64,000 nt of DNA from Chitinophaga silvatica. Lineage in GTDB: Bacteria; Bacteroidota; Bacteroidia; Chitinophagales; Chitinophagaceae. Shown here in pieces: positions 63,956-64,000 of the stretch (positions within the stretch are counted from its first letter, which is position 1; each line of letters starts with the position of its first letter). The translations under genes and the position numbers were made by a program. The notes below the pieces were generated by a model that was not told where the DNA came from, made no database searches, and worked only from the letters and a program-made list of their open reading frames with translations. Location: assembly GCF_003419895.1 (NCBI RefSeq), contig NZ_QPMM01000003.1, forward strand, positions 124,001 to 188,000, written 5' to 3'.

Positions 63956-64000
63956 ATGAAAACACCATTGCCTATTAATTTTAGAAGTAGCACTAATTAC
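63956..64000 (+). CDS. Start of the next polysaccharide gene, cut by the window edge
   Basis: ATG at 63956 opens a frame of 15 codons that is still open at the window end (MKTPLPINFRSSTNY). It starts 2 bases after the flippase stop, as expected for the next operon gene. Too short to identify. Confidence 0.5.
   Translation, partial: MKTPLPINFRSSTNY

Overview
The window looks like a chromosomal segment of a Bacteroidota bacterium, most likely from the Chitinophagaceae. The supporting signs are a SusC/SusD pair, lineage-typical families (DUF2490, DUF983, DUF5690, DUF6580, DUF5074, RemB/Wzi-like), a class I terpene synthase of the kind seen in Chitinophaga, AT-rich spacers, and promoters with a TAnnTTTG element at -7. 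The genus is inferred, not proven.

Layout. 1-9 kb: a long-chain acyl-CoA synthetase, tRNA-Arg(CCT), a terpene synthase split by a frameshift in a 10-A tract, a hybrid histidine kinase, DoxX, an AraC regulator and several small proteins. 9-15 kb: a MacB-type tripartite efflux operon (TolC, adaptor, ATPase, permease) preceded by a DUF2490 protein. 15-22 kb: a second AraC regulator, a secreted S9 peptidase, a FadR-type regulator with an Fsr-like MFS transporter that share an operator-like site, an EamA transporter and a TPR protein. 22.7-29.7 kb: a cobamide uptake and salvage operon (BtuB-like receptor, DUF6580, BtuG-like DUF5074 lipoprotein, CobU, CobT, CobS, CobC). 29.8-37.7 kb: TatA, DUF5690, a SusD/SusC pair, an XRE-cupin regulator and MarC.

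37.7-40.0 kb is an accessory island directly 3' of tRNA-Arg(CCG). On the minus strand, in transcription order, it holds a promoter inside a perfect palindrome, a structured RNA closed by complementary arms, a strong terminator, a small protein with a hydrophobic helix, an XRE protein and a reverse transcriptase with the retron-specific NAxxH and VTG motifs. This is a candidate retron and the most interesting system in the window. A frameshifted xre gene lies beside it.

40-49.6 kb: a metallophosphatase, an AraC regulator with a SnoaL/ABM protein, a secreted protein with a coiled-coil C-terminus, a polyprenyl diphosphate synthase, a compact structured RNA of unknown family (45475-45638), a Uup-type ABC-F ATPase and a RemB/Wzi-like outer-membrane protein. 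49.8 kb to the end: a capsule or exopolysaccharide locus. GDP-fucose synthesis (Gmd, Fcl) and a GT4 enzyme run leftward. A Wza-like exporter, Wzz, a nucleotide-sugar dehydrogenase, a C4 epimerase, a DegT aminotransferase, an ATP-grasp/HAD fusion, a GT2 enzyme and a Wzx flippase run rightward and continue past the window edge.
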